From Lachnospiraceae bacterium (GTDB taxonomy: Bacteria; Bacillota; Clostridia; Lachnospirales; Lachnospiraceae), in assembly GCA_004552595.1 (NCBI GenBank), contig SFNX01000068.1, positions 1 through 9,578 on the forward strand: a stretch of DNA of 9,578 nt, written 5' to 3'. A program made the position numbers and the translations under genes. The notes beneath the pieces are model-generated. The model made no database searches, was not told the origin of the DNA, and saw only the letters and a program-made list of their open reading frames with translations. Below, one piece after another: positions 1 to 5,788 of the stretch. How positions within the stretch are numbered: the first letter of the stretch is position 1; every line of letters begins with the position of its first letter.

Positions 1-97
1 GCCAAGTGCAGGATACATTGGAATCCTACTTTGACTAAGAAAAAATTAAAAAATCAATTTACGAGAAAGATCTATTTACACAAACTATTTGACAGTT

Positions 98-586
98 TCA
101 AAATTCCATAAAATTACAAAAAAGATTTAGCTTTTCTTTAGTAATATCTGGAATATTAAATATTTTATCTTTTAAAGCTTTTCTGACCTCTAAATTTGGC
201 TCTTCGTCTTCCGTCTTTAAATTTTCAAGCCATCCATCAATAAGCAAAAGATATTCATCTTTATTCGGTACAGTACTTTTCTCAACTTCTTGTCGTATTT
301 CTTCAATTCTGTTCTTGTTTGAATGATAATAAGCATCTAGTACATCATTCTCTAACTTGATTATATACTCATGCTGAAAATCTCCTTTTAGACTAAGTCT
401 TCTAAAGAAAGTCCACATAGCAATATCATTATGTTCTAAAATTTTAACAAGATCTTCTACAGTAATCCTGTGTTCATTTTTCTCTACCTTAGAATAGTAG
501 GAAGTACTTACAATACCATCCGCAAATTGTTTTTGAGTTAAGCCTTTTTTTTGACGATATTCCTTCAATAATTCTCCAATTGTCAT
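98..586 (-). CDS. Rgg/MutR-type XRE transcriptional regulator, probably truncated
   Basis: The 162 aa product opens with an XRE helix-turn-helix (about residues 3-58: GELLKEYRQKKGLTQKQFA, then STSYYSKVEKNEHRITVEDL), the layout typical of Rgg/GadR/MutR regulators. The rest is helical and resembles the start of the TPR-like peptide-sensing domain. Family members are usually about 280-300 aa, so roughly the C-terminal half is missing. After the TGA stop the same frame has another stop (TAA) 12 codons on, so this is not a single nonsense mutation in an otherwise open frame. ATG at 586 follows a strong GGAGGGG-type ribosome binding site (591-598). It diverges from the MFS permease across 96 bp, the usual layout for an Rgg protein and its target. 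Whether the short form still binds DNA or responds to a peptide is unknown. Confidence 0.8.
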   Translation of the reverse strand: MTIGELLKEYRQKKGLTQKQFADGIVSTSYYSKVEKNEHRITVEDLVKILEHNDIAMWTFFRRLSLKGDFQHEYIIKLENDVLDAYYHSNKNRIEEIRQEVEKSTVPNKDEYLLLIDGWLENLKTEDEEPNLEVRKALKDKIFNIPDITKEKLNLFCNFMEF

Positions 587-615
587 ATCTTCCCCTCCAA
601 ATGTTCAAATACGAA

Positions 616-627
616 ATTTTTAAAAAT
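616..627. promoter_or_regulatory. AT-rich palindrome between the rgg-like and MFS genes
   Basis: ATTTTTAAAAAT is a perfect 12-bp palindrome in the 96-bp divergent gap. It could be an operator for the adjacent Rgg-like protein, but such AT-rich palindromes also arise by chance. No convincing -35/-10 pair was found here; TAAGAT at 644-649 is a possible -10 for the permease. Confidence 0.25.
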
Positions 628-682
628 AATTTTAATTCCTTGCTAAGATTAAATCAACATTAAAACAAAGGAGTTAAACATT

Positions 683-1957
683 ATGAACGTATTTTTGAAA
701 AATAAAGATTACAGAAGATTTTCAATCGCTAGTTTCCTTTCAGGTACTGGTGACGTGCTTTTCTACTTAGCATTTATGACTTACGCAAGTAAGCTACACA
801 ATTACTCACTTGCATTGTCTTTAATCGCAATCTCAGAATCAATTCCTAGACTTTTTGAAATTTTCGCTGGCTACTTAGCAGATAAAACTCGCAATAAGTT
901 TAAAAATATCTTTTTAATGGCAGTAGTTAGATTTGTTCTTTACGCAATCGTTGGAATTTTATTTGTAGCCAAAGTTTCAGATTGGAACCTAGTAATTGCA
1001 GTTGTAGTAATTAATTTCTTCTCAGATACTTTTGGTTCTTACTCAGGCGGTTTAGTAGCGCCATTAGTGGCAGATATCGTAGGTAAAAAAGATTTTGGTG
1101 AAGCAGAAGGATTTACTAGTGGTGTATCAGAAATCATCAATATGGTTGCCCAATTTGTAGGTTCTGGCTTGCTTTTATTCATGTCTTACTCCAACCTAGC
1201 ATTTATTAATGCATTTACATTTTTAGCAGCAGGACTTTTGTACGCAAGTGTTGGCTTAAAGCATAAAAAAGACGGTCAATCACTTGAACCACAAGAAGTA
1301 AACGAGCAAAAGTTCTTCGCAACTATGAAGTCATCATTTACTCAAGCTAAAAAAGCTCATGGATTATTAACTATCATGGTTATTGTAGGTTTGCTCAACG
1401 GGGTGTTAGGTGCAATGAGCGCCTTAATTCCAATTGTAATGGCAGGACACAAGTCAACAATGTTAATTGGAAATTACAGCTTCACTATGGCTGTAATGGG
1501 TGTATTAGTTAGTTGTGGTGCTGCTTTAGGTAGTATGTTCGGTCAGCAATTATTCAGAAACGTTTCTGCATTTACAATGACAATTATTGCTGGCGCACTT
1601 AGTTTTTTAACTACATTATCTACACTTTCAGCCCACATTTATGCAGTTTTACCATTCTTTTTCTTGTTAGCTGCAACAGCCAGCATCTCTTCTATTAAGT
1701 TAACTCAATGGTTGGTTAACACAGTTGAACATAAAATCTTAGCCTCAACTGTTGGCTTATTAAATACTTTTGCAATAGCATCATCACCTGTAATGACTAC
1801 TATTTTTACTACTGTTTCTGGTATGAGTGACGTGCGCTACGCATTAATTCTTTTACTAGTTGTAGAAGCAACGGTTTTCTTTGTAACTATTAAGATGAGT
1901 GTAAAAGTTAAGAAAGCAGAGGCGGAAGATAAGTCAGCCGCTGTAGTCAGTGAATAA
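683..1957 (+). CDS. MFS family permease (putative efflux transporter)
   Basis: This 424 aa membrane protein has about 10-12 hydrophobic segments and a charged central loop (about residues 193-220, HKKDGQSLEPQEVNEQK), the usual two-halves design of the major facilitator superfamily. The loop GYLADKTRNKFK (about 62-73) matches the MFS motif A between the second and third membrane helices. Overall it resembles the macrolide/drug-efflux-like MFS group, but no substrate can be read from the sequence. ATG at 683 has AAAGGAG (667-673) 9 nt upstream. It is transcribed divergently from the Rgg-like gene, and transporters next to Rgg regulators are often their targets, so an exporter controlled by that regulator is plausible but inferred. 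A terminator follows at 2018-2053. Confidence 0.85.
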   Translation: MNVFLKNKDYRRFSIASFLSGTGDVLFYLAFMTYASKLHNYSLALSLIAISESIPRLFEIFAGYLADKTRNKFKNIFLMAVVRFVLYAIVGILFVAKVSDWNLVIAVVVINFFSDTFGSYSGGLVAPLVADIVGKKDFGEAEGFTSGVSEIINMVAQFVGSGLLLFMSYSNLAFINAFTFLAAGLLYASVGLKHKKDGQSLEPQEVNEQKFFATMKSSFTQAKKAHGLLTIMVIVGLLNGVLGAMSALIPIVMAGHKSTMLIGNYSFTMAVMGVLVSCGAALGSMFGQQLFRNVSAFTMTIIAGALSFLTTLSTLSAHIYAVLPFFFLLAATASISSIKLTQWLVNTVEHKILASTVGLLNTFAIASSPVMTTIFTTVSGMSDVRYALILLLVVEATVFFVTIKMSVKVKKAEAEDKSAAVVSE

Positions 1958-2017
1958 TATCAAAATTAAAGTTTAGCTTCTAACAACAAATTGATTAATT
2001 TGAAAATTTTACAATAC

Positions 2018-2053
2018 AAAAAGAGAATCCATCATTATAGGATTCTCTTTTTT
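2018..2053. terminator. Bidirectional rho-independent terminator
   Basis: An 8-bp GAGAATCC/GGATTCTC stem (2023-2030 with 2040-2047) has a 9-nt loop and is flanked by A and T runs on the two sides. It can stop the MFS transcript from the left and the repressor/ImmA transcript from the right. Confidence 0.88.
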
Positions 2054-2076
2054 CATACGATTTAATAAAATTTGAA

Positions 2077-2163
2077 TTAGTAATTCTCCATCATTAAGTC
2101 GGGCGCATCATATCCTTCTTCTTCCGCAAACATCTTGTATGCTTCTCCAATCATTCTATTGGG
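2077..2163 (-). pseudogene. Out-of-frame 3' end of the ImmA/IrrE peptidase gene
   Basis: In the frame one base away from the upstream metallopeptidase ORF, this stretch reads NRMIGEAYKMFAEEEGYDAP and on to DLMMENY before TAA. It starts where the peptidase ORF stops (TCC CAA TAG). Dropping one C from the CCC at that point joins the two parts into a protein of about 134 aa, an ordinary length for phage-type ImmA/IrrE proteins. So this is the displaced C-terminus of that gene and not a separate gene. It may reflect a real mutation, a sequencing error, or less likely recoding. Confidence 0.7.
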
Positions 2164-2482
2164 AATACTTGTAGAGAAGATGCAAAGAATATATATCTGC
2201 ATCTTTTTCTTCTTCAATCTGCGTTCCATAAGCAATACAACAAAGCTGCTTCGTATTAGGTCCACCGAGCATAACATGTCCTATCTCATGACCTATTGTA
2301 AATGGAACTTCATCTTGATTATGCCAGTTCATATTTATAGCAATTTCACGTTTCCATTTCCAAGCAAGAGAAGGATACCGTGGGTTAGTCTTATAGAAAA
2401 CATAGCCAATATCATTATCAAAAGCATAATTAAACAGATAAGTAATTAATCTATTCTTTCTCTCACTGTTGTCCACGATCAT
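2156..2482 (-). CDS. ImmA/IrrE-family zinc metallopeptidase, 3' end frameshifted
   Basis: The product of 108 aa has the zinc-peptidase motif HEIGH (65-69, within FTIGHEIGHVMLGG) and the downstream acidic stretch EEEKDADIYSLHLL, which in this family supplies the third metal ligand and the following helix. Family role: proteins such as ImmA of ICEBs1 cleave a cognate Cro/cI-like repressor after DNA damage or other cues. The partner here is the adjacent repressor gene, whose stop (2463) overlaps this start by 20 nt, a tightly coupled phage-like pair. ATG at 2482 is preferred over the in-frame GTG at 2494, which lies only 1 nt from the GAAAGG purine stretch. The ORF ends early and the last ~27 residues lie in another frame (2077-2163). 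The catalytic residues precede the break, so activity may survive. Confidence 0.8.
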   Translation of the reverse strand: MIVDNSERKNRLITYLFNYAFDNDIGYVFYKTNPRYPSLAWKWKREIAINMNWHNQDEVPFTIGHEIGHVMLGGPNTKQLCCIAYGTQIEEEKDADIYSLHLLYKYSQ

Positions 2483-2819
2483 TTTTACGGGCACGCCTTT
2501 CTCTAATGTCCTTTTCCATCAGTTCTCGAACCATATTCAAATATTCTTCGGGAACATGATAACCATGATATGAATAAGGAACTTCATGATCCAAAGCAAC
2601 TGTTTCTTTCTGGTGCGGATTAGGGTCATCGGTTCTTCCGCTTAAATAATCTGTAGAAGTATGTAAGACCTTAGCAACGGCACTTAAAGCTAATGAACCA
2701 GGCTTCCTGTCTTTCCAATTATAAATAGTTCTTTTTCCTAGTCCAGCTTTATCGTTAACTTCTAGCAAGGTTAATTTATTTTTTTTAGCTAATTCCTTAG
2801 TACGTTCAAACTCAATCAT
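2463..2819 (-). CDS. XRE/cI-like repressor (phage-type HTH regulator)
   Basis: This 118 aa protein has an N-terminal XRE-type helix-turn-helix (about residues 5-62: LAKKNKLTLLEVNDKAGLG, then KRTIYNWKDRKP, ALSAVAKVLHTSTDYLSG). A proline/histidine-rich linker and a charged C-terminus follow (MVRELMEKDIRERRARKNDR). This matches short prophage or ICE repressors of the ImmR kind, which pair with an ImmA protease. ATG at 2819 has GGAG 11 nt upstream. It overlaps the ImmA-like gene and diverges from the holin-helveticin operon across about 310 bp holding repeated AAGCATAYTAW operator-like motifs. I infer it represses that operon and probably itself. Confidence 0.85.
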   Translation of the reverse strand: MIEFERTKELAKKNKLTLLEVNDKAGLGKRTIYNWKDRKPGSLALSAVAKVLHTSTDYLSGRTDDPNPHQKETVALDHEVPYSYHGYHVPEEYLNMVRELMEKDIRERRARKNDRGQQ

Positions 2820-2845
2820 ATCAAGGGTTTCTCCACTTTTTCACT

Positions 2846-2862
2846 AAGCAAATAATATGCTT
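2846..2862. promoter_or_regulatory. Operator-like palindrome O1 near the repressor gene
   Basis: AAGCAAATAATATGCTT is a 17-bp near-perfect palindrome, symmetric at all but one pair around the centre. Its half-site AAGCATATTAT (bottom strand) recurs at 2896 and, with one or two changes, twice within 3006-3042. It lies 27 bp upstream of the repressor start, fitting an autoregulatory site. Confidence 0.6.
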
Positions 2863-2877
2863 TTACGTATTTTTCTC

Positions 2878-2906
2878 TTGACTAAGTTCGTAGATAAGCA
2901 TATTAT
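2878..2906 (+). promoter_or_regulatory. Sigma-A promoter reading toward the holin-helveticin operon
   Basis: TTGACT (2878-2883), a 17-bp spacer and TATTAT (2901-2906) make a near-consensus vegetative promoter. Operator-like site O2 overlaps its -10. The start would be near 2913, giving a long leader of about 220 nt before the holin start. Confidence 0.65.
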
Positions 2907-2912
2907 GTAAAT
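2896..2912. promoter_or_regulatory. Operator-like site O2 over the rightward -10 element
   Basis: AAGCATATTAT matches the O1 half-site exactly; the second half (GTAAAT) is degenerate. It overlaps the -10 of the rightward promoter, where a bound repressor would block transcription of the holin operon. A weaker leftward promoter (TTGACG 2918-2913, TATCTA 2896-2891) would be covered too. Confidence 0.55.
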
Positions 2913-2924
2913 CGTCAACAAGTT

Positions 2925-2941
2925 GTGATTCAACTAATCAC
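2925..2941. repeat. Small inverted repeat in the divergent region
   Basis: GTGATT-CAACT-AATCAC is a perfect 6-bp stem with a 5-nt loop. No strong T run follows, so it is not a convincing terminator. It could be an RNA hairpin in the long leader or a binding site; function unknown. Confidence 0.35.
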
Positions 2942-2996
2942 CATAAATCTTATTTAGCAGTGAGGATTATGGCATTAGCAATATTTTTATACACTA

Positions 2997-3025
2997 ATTG
3001 TAGTATATAAGCATACTATTTTCAA
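2997..3025 (-). promoter_or_regulatory. Sigma-A promoter reading toward the repressor gene
   Basis: On the minus strand, TTGAAA (3025-3020), a 17-bp spacer and TACAAT (3002-2997) form a good vegetative promoter for the repressor/ImmA pair, with a leader of about 170 nt. An operator-like half-site lies in its spacer. Because it starts to the right of the rightward promoter, the two transcripts would run into each other over about 85 bp. Confidence 0.55.
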
Positions 3026-3042
3026 TAGTTAATATGCTTATA
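3006..3042. promoter_or_regulatory. Large inverted repeat holding operator-like sites O3 and O4
   Basis: TATAAGCATA (3006-3015) and TATGCTTATA (3033-3042) are exact 10-bp inverted repeats; inside them CTATT and AATAG also pair. Read inward, the half-sites are AAGCATACTAT and AAGCATATTAA, variants of the O1/O2 motif. The element overlaps the leftward promoter's -35 and spacer, so it probably controls repressor expression. Confidence 0.6.
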
Positions 3043-3077
3043 CATAGAAATATTCCAATAACTTGCTGGCAACTCAC

Positions 3078-3124
3078 AGAGGTGATGTCCAATGGACATT
3101 TAGCCCACCCTCTAAATAGAGAGG
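3078..3124 (+). promoter_or_regulatory. Leader RNA with two mutually exclusive hairpins at the holin ribosome binding site
   Basis: Hairpin 1 pairs AGAGGTG (3078-3084) with CACC(C)TCT (3106-3113), and inside it ATGTCC (3085-3090) pairs with GGACAT (3094-3099). Hairpin 2 pairs CCTCT (3109-3113) with AGAGG (3120-3124), part of the purine-rich ribosome binding region of the holin gene. Both use 3109-3113, so they cannot form together: hairpin 1 would free, and hairpin 2 would hide, the AGAGG. This looks like a translational switch. The pairing is seen in the sequence; the switching is inferred. Confidence 0.5.
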
Positions 3125-3150
3125 TAGGTGAAAGTAATGGATATCCATGA
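3085..3150 (+). CDS. Possible 21-codon upstream ORF overlapping the holin start
   Basis: ATG at 3085 follows AGAGGTG directly and opens a 21-codon frame (MSNGHLAHPLNREVGESNGY, then P, TGA) that runs through the holin start codons in a different frame. Its start codon sits in the stem of leader hairpin 1. The spacing to the purine stretch is unusually short, so translation is uncertain. If translated, ribosomes would disturb both leader hairpins and could tune holin production. Confidence 0.35.
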   Translation: MSNGHLAHPLNREVGESNGYP

Positions 3151-3451
3151 TTATGTTGAACTAACGACCCTCGCGTTGTGGTTCATCAGCATTATAGGTA
3201 TCGGCATTCTAAGTCGTGTTCACTTTAAAAACAAAAGGCTGGAACAGTTTCGTATTACTGCCGATGATCTGATGAAAAATTACGTTGGTTTGTACAACAA
3301 AGAAAGCTTAGCCAGCGATCAAAAAATCAATCGGATTGTCAATGCAGTAGTGGACGGACTGGAAGCTAAAGGTTTTAAAGTGGAAGACCAAGATGTAAAG
3401 GATATTTTTGCAAAAGTCGCAAAAATTATTAATGAAAATTCTTCCAAGTAG
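3128..3451 (+). CDS. Phage holin, LL-H family
   Basis: The product has one clear membrane segment near the N-terminus (LTTLALWFISIIGIGILS, about residues 12-29), then a basic turn (RVHFKNKRL) and a soluble helical tail rich in charged residues (QKINRIVNAVVDGLEAKGFK). This architecture and length match the LL-H-type holins of Lactobacillus phages, about 107 aa. Holins form holes in the cytoplasmic membrane and let lytic enzymes reach the wall. Translation may start at GTG 3128 (107 aa) or ATG 3137 (104 aa); the latter is better spaced from AGGTG (3126-3130). It lies 29 nt before the helveticin-like gene, with which it should be co-transcribed, and no endolysin gene is present. It probably serves to release the bacteriocin, which has no signal peptide; this is inference. 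Base composition is visibly richer in G and C than in neighbouring genes, consistent with a phage source. Confidence 0.85.
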   Translation: MKVMDIHDYVELTTLALWFISIIGIGILSRVHFKNKRLEQFRITADDLMKNYVGLYNKESLASDQKINRIVNAVVDGLEAKGFKVEDQDVKDIFAKVAKIINENSSK

Positions 3452-3466
3452 GAAGATAGAAATTTT
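3435..3466 (+). repeat. Hairpin spanning the holin stop codon
   Basis: CTTCC (3441-3445) pairs with GGAAG (3451-3455), and AAAATT (3435-3440) can extend the stem with AATTTT (3461-3466) across a 5-nt bulge. The holin TAG (3449-3451) straddles the loop-stem boundary and a T run follows. It may act as a weak attenuator or adjust translation of the helveticin gene, whose GGAGG lies just downstream. Confidence 0.35.
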
Positions 3467-3480
3467 TTGGAGGTTTTATT

Positions 3481-4443
3481 ATGAGACAAGCATTTAACAT
3501 TTCAGCAAGTCACAAAGCTGACTTAAACACTGGTTACTTAGCAGTAGCACAAAAAGGAAATGTAGGTTCAACATACATTTATGCGGAACAATTACGTAAC
3601 AAGCAAAGTGAAATTCACGTATTACGCGGTCACGCAGGTAATGTAACTACTCCAGTGGTTACTATGTATGGTAGTGCAGGTGGTCACACCCAAACTTGGG
3701 AATATTCAGGTAGATCAGGTAAATGGTTTGTAGGTACAAAGCCTAACAGCGATAATTGGGATACTCAAATCGCTCGTGTAGATATTAGATCTATGGGCAG
3801 ATCATTTACCTCAAACACCGATATGCCACGTTTAGCATATTTGAATCGTGCAGGTAATTTACTTAAACCGGATGGTTCTACTTATGCAGGTAGTGATATG
3901 AAACGTTCAGAAGCAGCTGTATCTCCAGACTATTCTAAGTTCTTACTAGCTACCGTCGATTATGCAGGTAATGGCTATTTTACCATTTACGACAATAACT
4001 TAATTAATAATAAACTTGATAATGTAGAATACAGCAACGGCTACGTAAACTTGGGTGAAGTTTCTTGTCTAGAAAGCTTTGTAATTCCAGGATTTTATGA
4101 AGATGTAAAATCTTCAGTACAAGGCTATGATATTGATAATTTGGGCAATATTTATGTATCTAGCCAAAAATCACCTGATACTCTTAATCACAAGTATTAC
4201 TCTAAAAATATTTTTAAGATTCCAACTTATGATAGATTTACTACTTCAAACTGGTTGCAAGTAGATTTAGATAAGTATGCCGGTCCAATTAACATTTATG
4301 GTCAAGGTATGCATACTGAACTTGAAGGTATTCAAATTCTCGATGAAAATCATTGTTACTTAACTGTTGCATATCACAAGACGGTTAATGGCAAGAACAA
4401 GACTGTTTCTAACAAAATTTATGAAGTTAGTTGGAACGAATAA
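3481..4443 (+). CDS. Helveticin J-family class III bacteriocin
   Basis: The 320 aa protein shares the length (helveticin J is 333 aa) and characteristic blocks of helveticin J: AVAQKGNVGSTYIYAEQLR (21-39), AGGHTQTWEYSG (67-78), TDMPRLAYLNRAGN (113-126), EAAVSPDYSKFLLATVD (144-160), QGYDIDNLGNIYVSSQKSPD (214-233) and ENHCYLTVAYH (289-299). Members are large, heat-labile proteins active against related lactobacilli. The repeated aromatic/Gly-Asp motifs suggest an all-beta, possibly propeller-like fold (inference). There is no signal peptide, double-glycine leader or transporter gene, so export must take another route; the holin gene directly upstream is the obvious candidate. ATG at 3481 has a very strong GGAGG (3469-3473) 7 nt upstream, far better than the holin's, so more bacteriocin than holin is expected. 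No immunity gene is evident next to it. A strong terminator follows. Confidence 0.92.
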   Translation: MRQAFNISASHKADLNTGYLAVAQKGNVGSTYIYAEQLRNKQSEIHVLRGHAGNVTTPVVTMYGSAGGHTQTWEYSGRSGKWFVGTKPNSDNWDTQIARVDIRSMGRSFTSNTDMPRLAYLNRAGNLLKPDGSTYAGSDMKRSEAAVSPDYSKFLLATVDYAGNGYFTIYDNNLINNKLDNVEYSNGYVNLGEVSCLESFVIPGFYEDVKSSVQGYDIDNLGNIYVSSQKSPDTLNHKYYSKNIFKIPTYDRFTTSNWLQVDLDKYAGPINIYGQGMHTELEGIQILDENHCYLTVAYHKTVNGKNKTVSNKIYEVSWNE

Positions 4444-4448
4444 GTACT

Positions 4449-4487
4449 AAAAAAGGATTGAATCGCATGATTCAATCCCTTTTTTTA
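4449..4487 (+). terminator. Rho-independent terminator after the helveticin-like gene
   Basis: A perfect 10-bp stem GGATTGAATC/GATTCAATCC (4455-4464 with 4469-4478) with loop GCAT is preceded by A residues and followed by a T run. It closes the holin-bacteriocin operon. Confidence 0.93.
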
Positions 4488-4516
4488 TTGCTTTAAACTG
4501 CATAAAGAAAGATAAT
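4488..4516 (+). promoter_or_regulatory. Putative promoter of the SLAP-domain gene
   Basis: TTGCTT (4488-4493), a 17-bp spacer and GATAAT (4511-4516) lie just after the preceding terminator. The start would be near 4523, giving a short leader of about 26 nt. Confidence 0.5.
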
Positions 4517-4548
4517 TAAAGTGTTGAAAATAAAAAAGGATGATTATT

Positions 4549-5724
4549 ATGAGAAAAAACAAATTTATTTTAGCTTCAGTTGCAGCTTTAATGGCTGTAA
4601 GCCCAATGCTACCACTCAGTTCACAGGCTCACACAGTTCAAGCTGCAGATACTAATGCTGTAAACAAAATGGTTATGCACACTGCTGTTGCTTATGATAA
4701 AGACGGTAACAGCACTGGTGTAAAATACAATGCATTTAGTTATGCTAGATTGCTATCTACACCTGTAAAAATTGATGGCACTATTTACTATAAAGTTGCC
4801 GACAAAGATCAATATTTAAAGGCTACCAACATTGATGGTGTAACTAGAAGAATTACCCACAACACTTACATCTATAGAACCTCTACTCGTCGTACTAGTT
4901 ACCAAAATAGATGGAAGTTATATAAAGGACAAACAATCACTACCTACGGTGGTTCTTACAGATTCAAGAATGGTAAGCATTACTTTAGAGTAGGCGGTCC
5001 AGCTAAGCAATATGTTAAATCATATAACTTAGGACCAGTTATTAGAGCCAACACCACAATGGCACCAAATAGCAATAATACTTCATCAAATACCACTACT
5101 AATAAACCAACTGACAACACAACAACCAATAATACTCAACCAGTAGGTAATGAAGAAACCACTGTAACTGTAACTGCTTCATTCAACGTAAATATCTTTG
5201 ATAATCAAGGTAACACAGTAAGAAGAAACGTTCCAAAGGGGACAAAATTCGTTGTAGATAGATTAGAAGTAACTCCATTTGCTGACCGTTTTCCAACAGC
5301 TCTAGGTCGTGAAGGCTTGTACAGAATTAAGGGTACAGATACTTGGATTTTGGCTGTTGATGTAACTGCTGCAAAGAAATTACCACTTCATGACTACGAT
5401 CTAGAACATAATTCATACATTAAGTTCCCACAAGCAACAGATCTCTATAATGCAAGTGGCAGTAAGATAAACACCAATGGTGATTACATTAGAAAACAAT
5501 CTGGTCAATATAAAGTAGACAAGTTATTATACATTTGGGTTCCAAGTGAAAATAAAGCAGAGCTTTTCTACCACTTAGTAGGTAAAGAAGTAGCATCTAA
5601 TAATGGACATATCAGCTTTGATGATGGTTATGTAAAAGAAAGCGATGTTCAATTTATGAGCAATAGTAAGGCAATAACACCATCAAACACAGCTGCTGAA
5701 GCAGAAGCTGCCGCAAAGAAATAA
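4549..5724 (+). CDS. Secreted SLAP-domain (S-layer-associated) cell-surface protein
   Basis: The 391 aa precursor starts with a Sec signal peptide: basic MRKNK, a hydrophobic core (FILASVAALMAVSPMLPL) and likely cleavage after VQAA (residues 30-33). Two SLAP-like units follow (about 40-95 and 97-165, the second with THNTYIYRTSTRRT, LYKGQTITTYGGSYRFKNGKHYFRVG). A Thr/Asn-rich linker (about 168-203) leads to further SLAP-like modules (about 205-365). In acidophilus-group lactobacilli SLAP domains attach proteins to the wall or S-layer. No enzymatic domain is recognisable, so it is a structural or adhesive surface protein of unknown role. ATG 4549 is chosen over the in-frame ATG 4540 because AAGGA (4536-4540) sits 8 nt before it and overlaps the upstream one. 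It has its own promoter and terminator and is not obviously tied to the bacteriocin operon. Confidence 0.88.
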   Translation: MRKNKFILASVAALMAVSPMLPLSSQAHTVQAADTNAVNKMVMHTAVAYDKDGNSTGVKYNAFSYARLLSTPVKIDGTIYYKVADKDQYLKATNIDGVTRRITHNTYIYRTSTRRTSYQNRWKLYKGQTITTYGGSYRFKNGKHYFRVGGPAKQYVKSYNLGPVIRANTTMAPNSNNTSSNTTTNKPTDNTTTNNTQPVGNEETTVTVTASFNVNIFDNQGNTVRRNVPKGTKFVVDRLEVTPFADRFPTALGREGLYRIKGTDTWILAVDVTAAKKLPLHDYDLEHNSYIKFPQATDLYNASGSKINTNGDYIRKQSGQYKVDKLLYIWVPSENKAELFYHLVGKEVASNNGHISFDDGYVKESDVQFMSNSKAITPSNTAAEAEAAAKK

Positions 5725-5743
5725 GTCTATATAATTTAATTTT

Positions 5744-5780
5744 AAAAGCCGTAAAACATTTAGTTTTTACGGCTTTTTTA
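5744..5780. terminator. Rho-independent terminator after the SLAP gene
   Basis: AAAAGCCGTAAAA (5744-5756) pairs with TTTTACGGCTTTT (5765-5777), followed by more T. With A and T runs on both sides it may also serve the minus-strand gene remnant that ends at 5789. Confidence 0.92.
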
Positions 5781-5788
5781 TGTCTAAA

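Noticed and set aside
1..97. Continuation of the Rgg-like protein or another gene at the left edge
   Set aside because: The same frame has stops at 98-100 and again 12 codons on, and other frames give no recognisable protein; only AT-rich sequence is seen.
2156..2163. Programmed +1 frameshift in the ImmA-like gene
   Set aside because: The site TCC-CAA-TAG is not a known slippery sequence and a tRNA-Ser reading UCC would pair poorly after slipping; a mutation or sequencing error is simpler.
2135..2449. 104-codon plus-strand ORF opposite the ImmA-like gene
   Set aside because: It lies antisense to the HEIGH-containing peptidase, has no ribosome binding site and reads as low-complexity Ile/Asn/Phe sequence; a shadow frame.
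2521..2550. CGAACCATATTC as a possible LexA box
   Set aside because: It lies within the repressor coding sequence and lacks the second half of the GAAC-N4-GTTC consensus; no LexA site was found near the holin promoters.
2969..3010. 13-codon plus-strand ORF (MALAIFLYTNCSI) in the divergent region
   Set aside because: A TGAGG stretch sits close to its ATG, but it is very short and overlaps promoter and operator elements; not enough to call it.
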